From assembly GCF_011386835.1 (NCBI RefSeq), contig NC_088795.1, positions 101,926,434 to 101,990,433 on the forward strand: a stretch of 64,000 nt of DNA, read 5' to 3'. Shown one piece after another: positions 1-10,164 of this stretch. How positions within the stretch are numbered: position 1 is the first letter of the stretch; the number at the start of each line of letters is the position of its first letter. The position numbers were made by a program, and so were the translations under genes. The DNA is from Chrysemys picta bellii (lineage: Eukaryota; Chordata; Testudines; Emydidae). The notes below the pieces were generated by a model that was given only the letters and a program-made list of their open reading frames with translations, did no database searches and was not told the DNA's origin.

Positions 1-1085
1 TGTGGACTTAGCCCATCTATGTGCTATGTGTTATTACCTATTTTGACCATTTTGTCTGCCTGTGGCAGCGAGTGTTTAAAATTCTGTCCATTTTCAGGTT
101 TCACCGATGCTAAATATCTTCATAACCCCGATTAATTGATGGGTATAGAACTTGAGACTTCCTGGCTTCCAGTCTGGTGCACCGTCACCATATGGGGGGA
201 GAAAATGCTGCCTGTTTTGCTGGGGACTGTTGTAATGCTAGTTAAAGCAAAATGCCCATTTTCTTTTTCAAGAAAGTATTGAAAAAGACGCAGCAGTCAC
301 ACCAGCATCACAGTTAGCATCACACCACATCCAGGATTTCAGCTAAAGCCTCTACAACTTGCATAACATGGTTGCAGTGCAACCAGGAGAGGATTTCAAG
401 TGGATTTTCCCCTACACTACTTTAAGTAAAACTGTCCAGTGGCTTACGTCCAGTGCATTTCACCAAGATGTGGCCATGGAGGGCATGCCAAATGTTTAAG
501 AGTCACCTTGCGTGGAACCACCCCAGAAATCTGGCACCCAAACTGCCAAATCTTTCTTTGTCCTTTCCTTATGTGAGAGATGATGAGGTGCCTCTTTCTG
601 TGTAAGACGCTGAAGCTCTTTCTCTTCCCCACCCCCCCAGCTTGCGCAGCAGGCCCACCAGCCAGACGTAGCCCTTCTCCCACTCTGGATTGCAATGGCA
701 GCTCTGGTCCCAAAGAACCCACACTGGACACCTGTCGTGCAGTTGTAATAAGAAAAATAAAATTTCACAAAATAAACTCTCTCTCTAGCTAATTTTCCCA
801 AGTTTCTTTGGGTGAAGGGAGGCTAAAAACCCACATTCTGCTCACCAGTTGGAGGGACAGAAAAACCCTTCCTGGTTTTGTAAAAAGGGTACCAACTGAA
901 CATAAAGCACTGAAAAGAGACGCATCAGCAGCAGCAAACCAGTGCATAGCCAAGGGATAAATGGGATGTGGATAGTAAGTAGGTGCAGAAATGGCCACCT
1001 ACATCTGGGATATTTTCATACCCAGTTATATCCTTACACCACTAAGTGGGATTTTGGGTAGGTATTTCCTACTGCCCCAACCCCA
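1..1085. other. No recognised gene; unassigned non-coding DNA
   Basis: I see no exon or familiar repeat that I can defend here. There are several 60-100 codon open frames on both strands around 440-1000, but they overlap one another and have no recognisable domain. The stretch does not contain the inverted terminal repeat that should precede the DIRS element starting near 1090. Confidence 0.5.
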
Positions 1086-1091
1086 CATGAG

Positions 1092-1325
1092 ATGACTCCG
1101 GCTAAACCTAAGTTCAAGCTGCAGCAGACTCCTGCTCAGGCCACCCAGTCAAAATACGAGACCGCTTATAAGAATTTGCAGGACTATAAGAGGCGCCCAC
1201 AGAGGCAGTCTCGGCCTGCCCCCCAGCCTGGGTCCTCCAAGGGCAAGCAAGTGGGGGAAAAAGCGGTTTTGACGGGACACCCGGGGGTACCCTGCCAGTT
1301 CTCATCAGGGATCCACCCTCAATAA
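1092..1325 (+). pseudogene. Open frame at the 5' side of DIRS copy A, possible gag remnant
   Basis: A 77-codon frame starting ATG ACT CCG GCT encodes a lysine/glutamine/proline-rich peptide (begins MTPAKPKFKLQQTP) with no recognisable domain. Its position immediately upstream of the reverse-transcriptase remnant makes a gag-like origin plausible, but it lacks the CxxC motif seen in the gag-like frame of copy B. It is best read as element-derived and not as a host gene. Confidence 0.35.
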
Positions 1326-1394
1326 AGCTTCCCTTCTCCAGTCGGTTGTGTGCTTTCCTCCCAGAGTGGTCACGGCTGACCTCGGACCGATGGG

Positions 1395-1713
1395 TCCTCA
1401 ACACCATCTCCCGGGGCTACATCCTCCAGTTTACCTCTCCTCCCCCCCCGTCCAACCACTGCCTCCCCCGTCTCTCCTGAAGGACCCCTCGCACGAGGCT
1501 CTGCTCAAGCAGGAGGTGGGGCGGCTCCTGGGCCTAGGAGCGATGGAAGTGGTACCGGGGGAGTTCAAAGGCAAAGGGTACTACTCCCGCTATTTCCTTA
1601 TCCCAAAGGCCATAGGGGGGCTCAGGCCATCTTGGACCTGCAAGGCCTGAACCATTACATGGTGAAGCTCAAGTTCCGCATGGTCTCCCTGGCCTCCATC
1701 ATCCCCTCCCTGG
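1395..1713 (+). pseudogene. DIRS reverse transcriptase, N-terminal fragment
   Basis: In the frame open to 1650 the translation contains LLKQEVGRLLGLGAMEVVPG followed by YYSRYFLIPKAIGGLRP, the entry region of DIRS/gypsy-like reverse transcriptases (a pattern like EV..LL..GAIE.V....YSR.F.V.K..GGLRP.LDL..LN). A one-base frame change at about 1620 continues the homology as AILDLQGLNHYMVKLKFRM. The catalytic palm motifs (YxDD type) are absent because the sequence jumps to the RNase H end at about 1713. The fragment cannot encode an active polymerase. Confidence 0.8.
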
Positions 1714-2160
1714 CCTTCCATCTACCGGGCATCCAGAACGCGCGGGCCGATTGCTTGAGCAGGGACTTCTTCTCTTAGCACAAGTGTTCTCTCCACCCAG
1801 AGGTGGTGCACAGACTTTTCCAAGCATGGGGAACTCCCCAGGTGGACCTGTTTGCGACTCGGCAGAACTGTCGCTGTCCTGGGTTCTGCTCCGGGGGTGT
1901 GGCTGGGACGGGGCGCTATCTCCGATGCCTTCCTCCTGTCCTGGTGAATCCAGTTTCTCTATGCCTTTCTCCCATTCCCACTGATCGGCAAGGTCCCGGA
2001 AAAGATAAAGACGGACAAGGCCTGGGTCCTTCTGATTGCCCCAGCATGGCCCAGGCAGCATTGGTACAGGATCCTCATGGGCCTGGTGCTCCCCCTGCTG
2101 TGTCCGTTGCCGTCCCGCCTGGACCTGCTCACCCAGGCCGCCTCCTCCACCCCAACCTAG
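1714..2160 (+). pseudogene. DIRS RNase H C-terminal end and linker remnant
   Basis: The translation reads FHLPGIQNARADCLSRDFFS and, after a stop, continues with LHPEVVHRLFQAWGTPQVDL and FATRQN. This is the conserved tail that in DIRS elements joins RNase H to the recombinase region (the pattern G..N..AD.LSR and then LHP.V....F..WGTP.VDLFATR.N). A frameshift follows after about 1900. It sits directly against the truncated reverse transcriptase, which marks the internal deletion. Confidence 0.75.
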
Positions 2161-2299
2161 CGGCATTCCACCTCACAGCATAGCTGCTCAATGGTTAGGT
2201 AGGGAGGAAAGGATGTGCATGAAAGGGGTTCAGTGTGTCTTCCTAGAAAGCAGGCGACCCTCCATGCGCCGAGCCTACTTGGCAAAGTGATCTCAGTTT

Positions 2300-3215
2300 T
2301 CCAGATGGGTGGACGAGCGGGGCGTTTCCACAGTGGCTGCTCTGATCAGCTTATTCTGGACTACCTCCTTCACCTTAGAGCCCAGGGCCTGGCGCCCTCG
2401 TCGGTCAAGGCGCACCTGGCGGCCATATCGGCCTTCCATCTGCCGGTGCAGGGCCACATGGTATTCTCCCATGCTATGACTGGCCGATTCCTTAAGGGGT
2501 TGGATCGCCTCTCCTGTATGTTAGGCCCCCTGTCCCGCAGTGGGACCTTAATCTGGTGTTGGCCCATCTCACAGGGCCCCCGTTTGAGTCACTAGCCACG
2601 TGCTCCAGGTCACACCTTTCGTGGAAGGTGGCCTTCCTGGTTGCAATCACATCTTGTAGGCCCTGACCTCCGAGCCCCCGTACACGGTGTTTCATAAAGA
2701 TAAGATCCAGCTCCGCCCACACCCTTTGTTCCTGCTGAAGCTGGTCTCCGCCTATCACATGGCTCAGGACATTTTTCTGCTGGTCCTCTGCCCCAAGCCC
2801 CATGTGTCCAGTGAGGAGCACCGCCTCCACACGTTGGATGTGAGACTGCCTCTGGCTTTCTACCTGGAGCGGACTAAGCCATTCAGAAAGTCCTCGCAAC
2901 TGTTCATCACCTCGTCCGAGCGCATGAAAGGTCGGCCGATCTCCACTCAGCAGCTCTCCAACTGGATCACTTCGTGAATCTGTACCTGTTATGACCTGGC
3001 GGGAATCTCTCCGCCGCCAATTGTGAGGGCGCACTCGACTCTGGCGCAGGCCTCATCGGCTGCCTTTTTGGCCCATGTTCCCATTCAGAACATTTGTAGG
3101 GCTGTCACGTGGTCTTCAGTTCACATGTTCACCTCGCATTATGCGATTGTCTCTCAGACCAGGGAGGACGCCGGGTTCGGAAGGGCCATTCTCTGTCCCA
3201 AGAGTTTGTAAACTC
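2300..3215 (+). pseudogene. DIRS tyrosine recombinase, decayed
   Basis: The N-terminal half reads LDYLLHLRAQGLAPSSVKAH followed by LAAISAFH, the SAM-like core-binding domain of DIRS recombinases. Downstream pieces lie in shifted frames: LTGPPFESLAT near 2570, HTLDVRLPLAFYLERTKPF near 2830, and then RAHSTLAQASSAAFLAHVPI near 3026, WSSVHMFTSHYAIVSQTRED near 3110. The final HYAI carries the expected nucleophilic tyrosine. The HxxR box reads HSTL, so the second catalytic arginine is lost. The usual first-arginine box (SARR in copy B) reads differently here near 2650 and is followed by a stop. Frameshifts and stops make it inactive. Confidence 0.85.
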
Positions 3216-3285
3216 CTTCCCACTGCCAACAGATATAGCTTGGAATCACCTATTGTGGAATACACATGAGCAATCACTCGAAGAA

Positions 3286-3598
3286 GAAAAGACAGTTATC
3301 TTTTCCGTAACTGGTGTTCTTCAAGCTGTGTTGCTCATGTCTATTCCACATCCCGCCTTCCCCTCTGTCAGAGTTGTCTGGCAAGAAGGAACTGAGGGTG
3401 GGGTGAGCGTGCACTGCCCCTTATACCGCGCCATGGAGGCGCCACTCCATGGGTCACTGGGGCACTCCCCTATGGGTACTGCTAGGGGAGAAACTTCTGG
3501 CACCGGTGCACATGGCGAGCACGCACACCTTTTGTGGAATAGACATGAGCAACACATCTCGAAGAACACCAGTTACGAAAAAGGTAACTGTCTTTTCT
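3286..3598. repeat. Inverted repeat at the 3' end of DIRS copy A
   Basis: Bases 3286-3350 (ending in the sequence tgctcatgtctattccaca) and 3534-3598 (beginning tgtggaatagacatgagcaa) are inverted copies of about 65 bases around a 180-base GC-rich spacer. A third, partial copy in the direct orientation (gtggaatacacatgagcaat) lies at 3255-3274, just after the recombinase. This matches the complex terminal and internal complementary repeats of DIRS elements, which they use in forming a circular intermediate. Confidence 0.8.
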
Positions 3599-3600
3599 CA

Positions 3601-4753
3601 TGTTTACTATTTGATCAAAGGTGATTCTTTTTATAACCTGAAGATGGTCTTTGGGACTTTCTGTAACAAAGGTAAAGCTTTGTCTGTGCAGAGCCTTCTC
3701 AGGAGCTGACCCAAGAATGAAGCATGAGCTCTCACAGGAAGTAAGGACCATCAGAACCTCACCACCTTCCCCTCTAAATGCAAGGCACATTTCTTTGACC
3801 TTTCCTTCTCTAATATAAACATATGGCAATGTGTGTGTGTGTATATAAATTTCAAACCAAAACATTCCACTGCTCCCCTGGGGAGAAGATGAGAAAATAA
3901 ACATGTGACAAATGTGGAAGTAGACGTCGCTGTTAAATTTGGCTTCCTTTTTCTTCATGTGGAAGTTGTTATACAGTCATATCAAACAATATAATGCAGT
4001 ATATTCAAGGAGATCTGATTGTGGAGGGAGTCGTAAGTTGTTTAGAATTTACTGTGTAGTGTGCACTTATGGCAATATTAAAGTTGAGAATGTAATAGTT
4101 AGCAGCCCTCACAGGCTGCCATTCTATTAAAAAATTATTTCATTGTTAATGTACGTTCTTTTATAAAATAAATATATCTGATTATCCTGCTTGTGTTCTG
4201 AGTATATAATACTGAATGAACACATGATTATTGCAATACATACTATATAATCATAGACTGAGGGAGAGTCTGTCTTTGACCTTTGTAAATAGTGGAAGTG
4301 GGATGTGTAATGCACGTCTCGGAAGCAACAGACTTTTCAAAACCTTGTCTTATTCAGCTCCTCCAAGCGAAGTAACTATTGTGGTTTCCATGGAAACAGC
4401 TACCAAATCGGAAATACATCTCATGGGGATAACAAGGGTAGTGTCTCAATGAATAGGTTCACAGGTTATTGACATAGGTTGCTTAAAAACAACTCATCCA
4501 ACGCTTAGTAACTCTGTTCAAGTCCTATTGATGCAAGATCACAAGAAAGATAATGTTACAACTCTGAGACCAGCAAGTATGGAGTGAAACGTATTTGTTT
4601 AATCAATCTGGAATGAAGACTTACAGAAGCAGTTAATATATTTTGGGGATCGTTTAAACAGAAGAATGCACGTTGCTACTTTTTTTTTCCTTCCAACTTC
4701 AGCATATTCCTCAATTATTTTTCTTTGAAAACTGTCATCTCATTACTCATGAT
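3601..4753. other. No recognised gene; AT-rich DNA
   Basis: Apart from a short TG/TA run at about 3830-3850, I see no exon, RNA gene or repeat that I can identify. Open frames of 60-160 codons occur on the minus strand (for example 3482-3958), but they run back into the DIRS end and lack domain signals. Confidence 0.5.
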
Positions 4754-5182
4754 TAAGGCTAAGATTTTGTCACAGATATTTTTAGTAAAAGTAACAGGGC
4801 ACAGGCAATAATGAAAAATCACAGAAGCCTGTGACCTGTCCCTGACTTCTACTAAAAATATCCATGACAAAATGGGGAGCCTGGTCAGCTGTGGGCAGGC
4901 TGGGAGCTCCAGGGGCCCCCACCAGCCCTGGGGGCTCGGAGCTCCAGGGTCCCTCTCTGCTGGCTGCTCCGAGCTGTGGGAGTCCTCCCCGCCTTCTGCC
5001 GCAGCTAGGAGCTGCGGGAGCTCCCCCAACCACTCACAGCGGTCGGGAGCTCTTGAGGTCCCCACTGCCGCCTGCCCGCAGGCAGCAGGGGACACTGCAG
5101 CTCCCGGCAGGCAATGGCTGAAGTCACAGAGGACTTTGAAAGTCACAGATTCCGTGACCTCCATGACTAAATTGCAGCCTTG
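4754..5182. mobile_element. Non-autonomous hAT-type DNA transposon with 8-bp duplication
   Basis: A 429-bp element is flanked by a perfect 8-bp duplication, ctcatgat, at 4746-4753 and 5183-5190. The ends are imperfect terminal inverted repeats (taaggctaagattttgtcac on the left, caaggctgcaatttagtcat when the right end is reverse-complemented). Subterminal parts are also inverted: 'cacagaagcctgtgacctgt' and 'cacagattccgtgacctcca' motifs occur at the two sides. The core, 4875-5110, is GC-rich and encodes nothing recognisable. An 8-bp duplication is the hallmark of hAT insertion. The GC-rich core gives spurious open frames on both strands. Confidence 0.8.
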
Positions 5183-5190
5183 CTCATGAT

Positions 5191-5899
5191 ATGCAGTATA
5201 TAAATTAACAATATTAACAGACTGTATTAAGTTAACAGTTTTATTCAGCATTCTGGTCTTAGCAGATGTAGCAACACCATGAATTATTTGTGCCATTAGG
5301 CGGTAATGAGACACAACTAATCTATTTTTCCATGGTAAAATATTATTTGCTGTAAAATCAGTACTTGAAGATGTAAAATCTCAGAATGCTTTTTACATGC
5401 AAGTGTTTGTCTCTGGTATGAAGTTAATCCTCATCACCACTATAGATTAGATTAGAAAAAACATTGTAAGTATGTAAGCTGGATTTGTTACCCTGAATCA
5501 GCATTTCAATGATGACCATGTTTAAAATTATTATGCTTTCTGTTCTTATACAAGACGCATTGGCATGGTATCTGAACACATTTCTGTGGATAGAATTTTA
5601 GACAGTAGGTTTCATTTGTTTGAATGATGTGATGAATCTAGATTTGAACTTCAAGATGAATGTAAAGAAGGCATATATGTGTCAAGATTTTGCATTAAAT
5701 TATCCAAAGGTAGAGGCTTTGCCGTTAGAAGTGGAAGAAGCCTAACTCAGTGATAGAGACCCATTTTCTTTTACTCCATAGAAACTTTTTCTGTTTAGCT
5801 GAACAGTGTAGTATTCAGGGAAGATATTACGTATTAATCCTTTTTTTCCCGCTCCTCTGATGAGGTAGGTACCATAGTGTTGTACATTTTATCTCACTA
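5191..5899. other. No recognised gene
   Basis: AT-rich sequence without an exon-like signal or an identified repeat. Confidence 0.5.
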
Positions 5900-6081
5900 C
5901 AGACGCTCCCCAACGTACGCAAGCGTTCCGTTCCGGAATGCCTTGCGTAACTCGAATTTTGCATAAGTCGGAAACATATACCCGACCATTACGCAAAAAA
6001 AAAAAAAATTCTAGCTTACAGAACTCTTTCCGTAAGTGCGGATTTGCGTAAGTCGGGTTTGTATAACCCAGGGGGCGTTTG
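5900..6081. mobile_element. TA-flanked MITE, Tigger/mariner-like
   Basis: The 182-bp sequence starts cagacgctccccaacgtacg and ends in an imperfect inverted copy (ggcgtttg), flanked by TA at 5898-5899 and 6082-6083. Internal 'cgtaagtcgg' motifs face each other, and an A-run sits at 5996-6008. TA duplications and a CAG-like terminus fit a non-autonomous Tc1/mariner (Tigger/pogo) element. It is different in sequence from the three MITEs at 8779, 22920 and 39094. Confidence 0.7.
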
Positions 6082-6630
6082 TATAACCTAGTATATATGT
6101 TATATATGCCATCATATGCCAGCAATGCCCCTCTGCTATGTACATTGGCCAAACTGGACAGTCGCTACGCAAGAGGATAAATGGACACAAGTCAGATATC
6201 AGGAATGGCAATATACAAAAACCTGTAGGAGAACACTTCAACCTCCCTGGCCACACAATAGCAGATGTAAAGGTAGCCATCTTACAGCAAAAAAACTTCA
6301 GGACCAGACTCCAAAGAGAAACTGCTGAGCTCCAGTTCATTTGCAAATTTGACACCATCAGATCAGGATTAAACAAAGGCTGTGAATGGCTATCCAACTA
6401 CAGAAGCAGTTTCTCCTCCCTTGGTGTTCACACCTCAACTGCTAGCAGAGCACCTCACCCTCCCTGATTGCACTAACCTCGTTATCTCCATACTGATTTA
6501 TACCTGCCTCTGGAGATTTCCATTACTTGCATCTGAAGAAGTGAGGTTCTTACCCACGAAAGCTTATGCTCCCAATACTTCTGTTAGTCTCAAAGGTGCC
6601 ACAGGACCCTCTGTTGCTTTGTATAACCTA
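6078..6630 (+). mobile_element. Penelope-like retroelement, 5'-truncated, with 13-bp target duplication
   Basis: The insert is flanked by direct repeats tttgtataaccta at 6078-6090 and 6618-6630. Inside, the plus strand encodes the C-terminal GIY-YIG endonuclease of a Penelope-like element (see 6093-6467) followed by about 150 bases of 3' sequence ending in 'ggtgccacaggaccctctgt' and 'tgcttt'. The left duplication overlaps the last bases of the adjoining MITE, so this insertion is the younger of the two. The 3' tail motif (agcttatgctcc, cttctgttagtct, ggtgccacagga) recurs in the fold-back elements at 30606 and 59587, identifying those as derivatives. Confidence 0.85.
6093..6467 (+). pseudogene. 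GIY-YIG endonuclease domain of a Penelope-like element
   Basis: The frame through 6138-6467 is open to its stop and extends upstream to about 6093. It contains CQQCPSAMYIGQTGQSLRKR, then a basic segment with INGHKSDIRNG and VGEHFNLPGH. YIGQT, the arginine in LRKR and the H..DI motif match the GIY-YIG nuclease fold as found in Penelope elements, including the CxxC preceding YIG. The last part, LQRETAELQFICKFDTIRSG followed by LNKGCEWLSNY, is the typical C-terminus. The upstream reverse transcriptase is absent because the copy is 5'-truncated, so this is a domain remnant although its frame is intact. The endonuclease nicks target DNA to prime reverse transcription in intact elements. Confidence 0.85.
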
Positions 6631-7790
6631 ATTATTCTAGTTCTCTGGCTTCAATTAGAGAAAGTTGGGTTAGTATGGAGATTATTCATTTTGTATTTTG
6701 ATTGGTAAACAGTAAAAAAAATGCCTAAAATAGGATCATTGTTTTGTTTATGGTCATCCCATGTGCTATGGTTCAAGCCCAGTCTTGAATTGAATAAAAC
6801 TAGTCTGGACAAAAAACACTTAACACAGCTATCTAGGAAATATGGTATTGATGGGAAGATGAGCAAAAAAGATATTTTCCAATTCTAATATCTGTGTGCA
6901 TGTATTCCTCTGAGCACATCATGAGGCTGACAAGTAAAGCCAAAATTAGCACCCAGATGAAGATACACCTTCAAGTACATGGGCAGTAATTCTTCTGCTT
7001 AATACTTCAATTAAGGGAGCCTTGTTTCTTTGCTTAGAAAGAAAATTTTGTTATTTGGAGTGGATTAAGGGTTCTTCTCCACAGACCTCTTTATGAAAGC
7101 CAGTTGAATCTGTGACCCTTTTAAACTAAATAAATACATGCAGAATTCTTGCAGTATATTTCATGGAGAATTTCAGAAATCACTGTAAGTTGAGCACCAA
7201 ATATTCTCTCTTCAGTTGCTTTGAAACAACATTCTACATCCATCATGACAGCAGTCATTCTCGGATAAATGCAATGAAAACACTGCCTGTTTCTCTGAGC
7301 TCAACCTTCCCAGAGGCCTTCCACCTCATTGAATCCATCAGGGACTAATGGCATAACTGAGGAATGGTTACAGTTCTTTAGTTATAATATGCTGTGAAGG
7401 AAGAAGCTGCAAGATTTGAGCATGTCAAGAAGGAAGAGTTGAAGATGATCTCCAAGTTATAAGCCTGAGTGATAAACATATCTTGCCCCCCTGAATTTAG
7501 AGGCCATGTACTAATGTCAGCATACACATACTCTTTCTCTTATCCCTGTTGCTTTGTGCTTTGCAAGACCAATCTACAGACTCTTCGCACTTGAATAATA
7601 TTTACAAAATGGACTTGATATATTATATGTTCTCTTCTGAAAAGACAAAGATATTTTGATATATTTCTGTTGACAAGAGCCACCTAGATGAGCCAGAACT
7701 GTGAATAAGTACATTTTAATTTTGCCTAATGAGTTGCATATATTAATAATTTATTATTTACCATTCAGTTAAAACTGTTACAGACACTCA
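6631..7790. other. No recognised gene
   Basis: AT-rich sequence, no splice-bounded frame or recognised repeat found. Confidence 0.5.
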
Positions 7791-8425
7791 GGGTGGGATT
7801 CACAAAGGAGACTTAAGCACTGAAGTCTCACATTCAGGTTCCACCTGACCACCTTAAATTCACTGGTTTGGCATGCACACAGCCATCTAACTCCTGCCAC
7901 TGCACAGTGCCTAACTCTCAGCAATTCACAAAATAGGCATTTCTCCCCACACCTATCTTGCTTTTGGGGCCCGTTCCAGTAGACATGCGCAAAGTATGCC
8001 TAAACCCACACAAAGCAGGAGGAAGAAGTGGTGTGTCCATTAGCCCAATGCTTAGAGCACTCAGGATGTGGGAGACCTGGATTGAAATCTCTGTTGGGCT
8101 GATTTGGAGCAGGGATTTGAAGTGGGGTTTCCCACCTCCTGGGCGTGGTCACTAACCACTGAGCTATTGGCCATGTTGGGGTGGGTCTCCCTCAATCTCT
8201 CTCGTTAAAGCTGTCTCACTTTGTTTAAATAATTAAATATTCATTGGGCACCAAGAAAATTAGTGCGACTCTCTAGCCCAATTGTTAGGGTACACACCTC
8301 GGAGGTGAGAGACTCAAGTCCTCCTGCCTCAATGATTATTTCTACGCAGTGGAAAAGCTTCATCGGGAGAGGTCTGAAACCAGGTGAGTGTTGCAATGCC
8401 TAAGTCTCCCTAGTGAATCCCACCC
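7791..8425. mobile_element. Inverted-repeat element containing tRNA-like segments
   Basis: The left end gggtgggattcacaaaggag and the reverse complement of the right end (gggtgggattcactagggag) are near-identical inverted repeats, and both continue into 'acttaag/acttagg'. The core has two tRNA-like stretches, 8040-8100 (cttagagcactcaggatgtg, then ggattgaaatctc) and 8265-8325 (attgttagggtacacacctc, then gactcaagtcctcc), resembling A-box/B-box pairs. I see no clear target duplication, so the superfamily is open. A related longer sequence lies at about 48600-49620. Confidence 0.65.
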
Positions 8426-8778
8426 ATAATTCTTTACACTAAAATGTAATTTATCCCTTCACCCAAAGAGGTGGTGTGTTCTACTTGCTGTCTACCTCTT
8501 TTTATGTTTCTACCATGAGGAGATTACATGATGTAGGTTAAGATTTTTAAAGATTTTCTAATCAGTACATTTAACCCTTTGGGATGAGGGGAAGATGTAT
8601 GACTAAATCCACTGAACTTCCTTGGAAGTCTGAACCATAACTGTTATGATAACTAACTTACAGTAATAAATGAATAGTATAAATGTTCCCTTATGTTTAA
8701 ACATTTATTTTCATATTGGTCAGATAATTGCATTTATATATACAATTTATGTAGAATTTTGGAGCTAAAAAACAAATA

Positions 8779-8951
8779 CACCACTACCTCGATATAACAC
8801 AAATTCGGATATAACGCAGTAAAGCAGTGCTCCAGGGGGGCGGAGCTGTGCACTCCGGTGGATCAAAGCAAGTTCAATATAATGTGGTTTCACCTATAAC
8901 GCAGTAAGATTTTTTGGCTCCCGAGGACAGCGTTATATCAAGGTAGAGGTG
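8779..8951. mobile_element. TA-flanked MITE, 'ctacctcgatataac' family, copy 1
   Basis: The 173-bp element lies between TA at 8777-8778 and TA at 8952-8953. The ends are inverted repeats: caccactacctcgatataac and the reverse complement of gcgttatatcaaggtagagg followed by tg. The core carries 'gcagtgctccaggggggcgg' and 'tttttggctcccgaggacag', shared with the copies at 22920 and 39094. TA duplication and end sequence fit a non-autonomous Tigger/mariner-like element. Confidence 0.85.
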
Positions 8952-9305
8952 TAGATAAATTTGTTTTCCTAAATAATGATTTTTGTTCTATTGCCAATAG
9001 ATATGTTTTGATATTTTGATATATAGTGTGGAGGAACACCTCTGGAACATAGACAGTGTACTGAGACCTTAAAGCTCTATTCACTTAGCATCTTGCAGTC
9101 CTCCAGCAATACTTCTGATGCATTTGTAGAAGCATCAACATAGTTATAAAAAACACGCTCCTGTTATCTTAAAAAAAAGTCAGTTTTATGTGGAGTGATA
9201 GTAGAGCATAGTATATAGTCTTACCAAGAAAGTTTTGTATGTAAAAAGCAGTGTATATATCATAATAAAATTGCATGCCAAGAATAAGGAATTTTGTTTC
9301 TACAG

Positions 9306-9437
9306 CACAGTGATATATGGCCACCAGCTGGAAAAGCAAGAAAACAGTCTATAACTAAAAATCCAAAGATTGGAGGCTTACCTTTAATTCCCATTCAGCA
9401 GGAGAAAAATACTTCTAAAACCAGAGGAAATGCAGAG
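9306..9437 (+). CDS. Internal coding exon of an unidentified gene
   Basis: This is a 132-base exon, exactly 44 codons, in phase 0 at both ends. It is preceded by a pyrimidine tract and acceptor (gaattttgtttctacag) and followed by a consensus donor (gcagag/gtaagc). The peptide starts HSDIWPPAGKARKQSITK and ends TSKTRGNAE; it is basic and without a recognised domain. Its phase matches the terminal exon at 17243, so the two would join as ...RGNAE + HIKAGK.... The short frame continues past the donor for 42 codons, which is why splice signals decide the end. Upstream exons are not recognised within the first 9 kb and may lie outside the window. I could not place the peptide in a family. It could be a chance exon-like frame, but the matched phases argue against that. 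Confidence 0.6.
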
Positions 9438-10164
9438 GTAAGCTGGTGGTTAACATTGGTGTTGAACTTTAATTACAATGCTATATTTTGTTGTCCTTTT
9501 TATATAGTCGAGGAGCCATTATCTCTCTGGAGTTGGATAAATGTGAGATGTAGATGCTTCTAATATTAGTGTCCTTTGTATTGTTCTGTCATTAAAAGAA
9601 TAGTTAGGACAATGTAATTAAATGCATAATGACCTAGCCCTGTGGCAAGTTGGTAAATTAACACTGGGGTTTTTTTAGTAAGAGCCACCCATTTGAATTA
9701 AATGGGATTTTTACCATGAATGTTACTAGACATTAATAAGGGTGTTTTTTAAAATAAAGTCCTTGATGATATAGCTTTGTGTGCATATTGTACCATATCT
9801 TTTCCTATCTCCAAAGCAGATTTGAACTTTTAGGTAGCTATCCTACAATATTAGTAGCAACGAGATCCATTTGCAAATTAAGTTAAGATGGAACTGACTG
9901 CTGTACATTTCAATTATAGCATTATTAGGCTTAAAGAATAATAAGTCTGGAGCAATGCTGTTTGCACTTACTCAAGTGCCATGAGACTTCTGGGATGAAT
10001 GGTGTTTCTCAGTCCTAACATAAGTGACTTATCAGATGAACCATTAGCACCACAAAAAGGAGCACTGAGGTGCTCCTGCACGCACATTGGAATGGGGAAC
10101 ATTTTGAGTGTGGGAACAGAACAGTTGCTATCATTGACCCTACATAATAGTAATAACAACTAGC

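Larger units (their letters stand above)
1086..3600 (+). mobile_element. DIRS-type tyrosine-recombinase retrotransposon, copy A, decayed and internally deleted
   Basis: This is a plus-strand relic of a DIRS retroelement. The order of remnants is N-terminal reverse transcriptase, the C-terminal end of RNase H, tyrosine recombinase, and a 3' region with an inverted repeat. DIRS elements integrate with a tyrosine recombinase rather than a DDE integrase and lack target duplications. Most of the reverse transcriptase and RNase H is missing: frame-shifted RT sequence ends near 1713 and jumps directly to a sequence reading FHLPGIQNARADCLSR, which is the usual end of the RNase H region. There are many frameshifts and stops. 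No 5' terminal repeat is visible upstream, so the copy is probably 5'-truncated or rearranged. It is clearly more GC-rich than its surroundings and than copy B at 26.8-30 kb, suggesting a different subfamily. Confidence 0.85.

Noticed and set aside
1699..2166. 155-codon minus-strand frame
   Set aside because: Antisense shadow of the DIRS RNase H/linker remnant, which reads recognisably on the plus strand.
4715..5314. 199-codon minus-strand frame
   Set aside because: Covers the GC-rich hAT-type element at 4754-5182; its ends are the element's inverted repeats.
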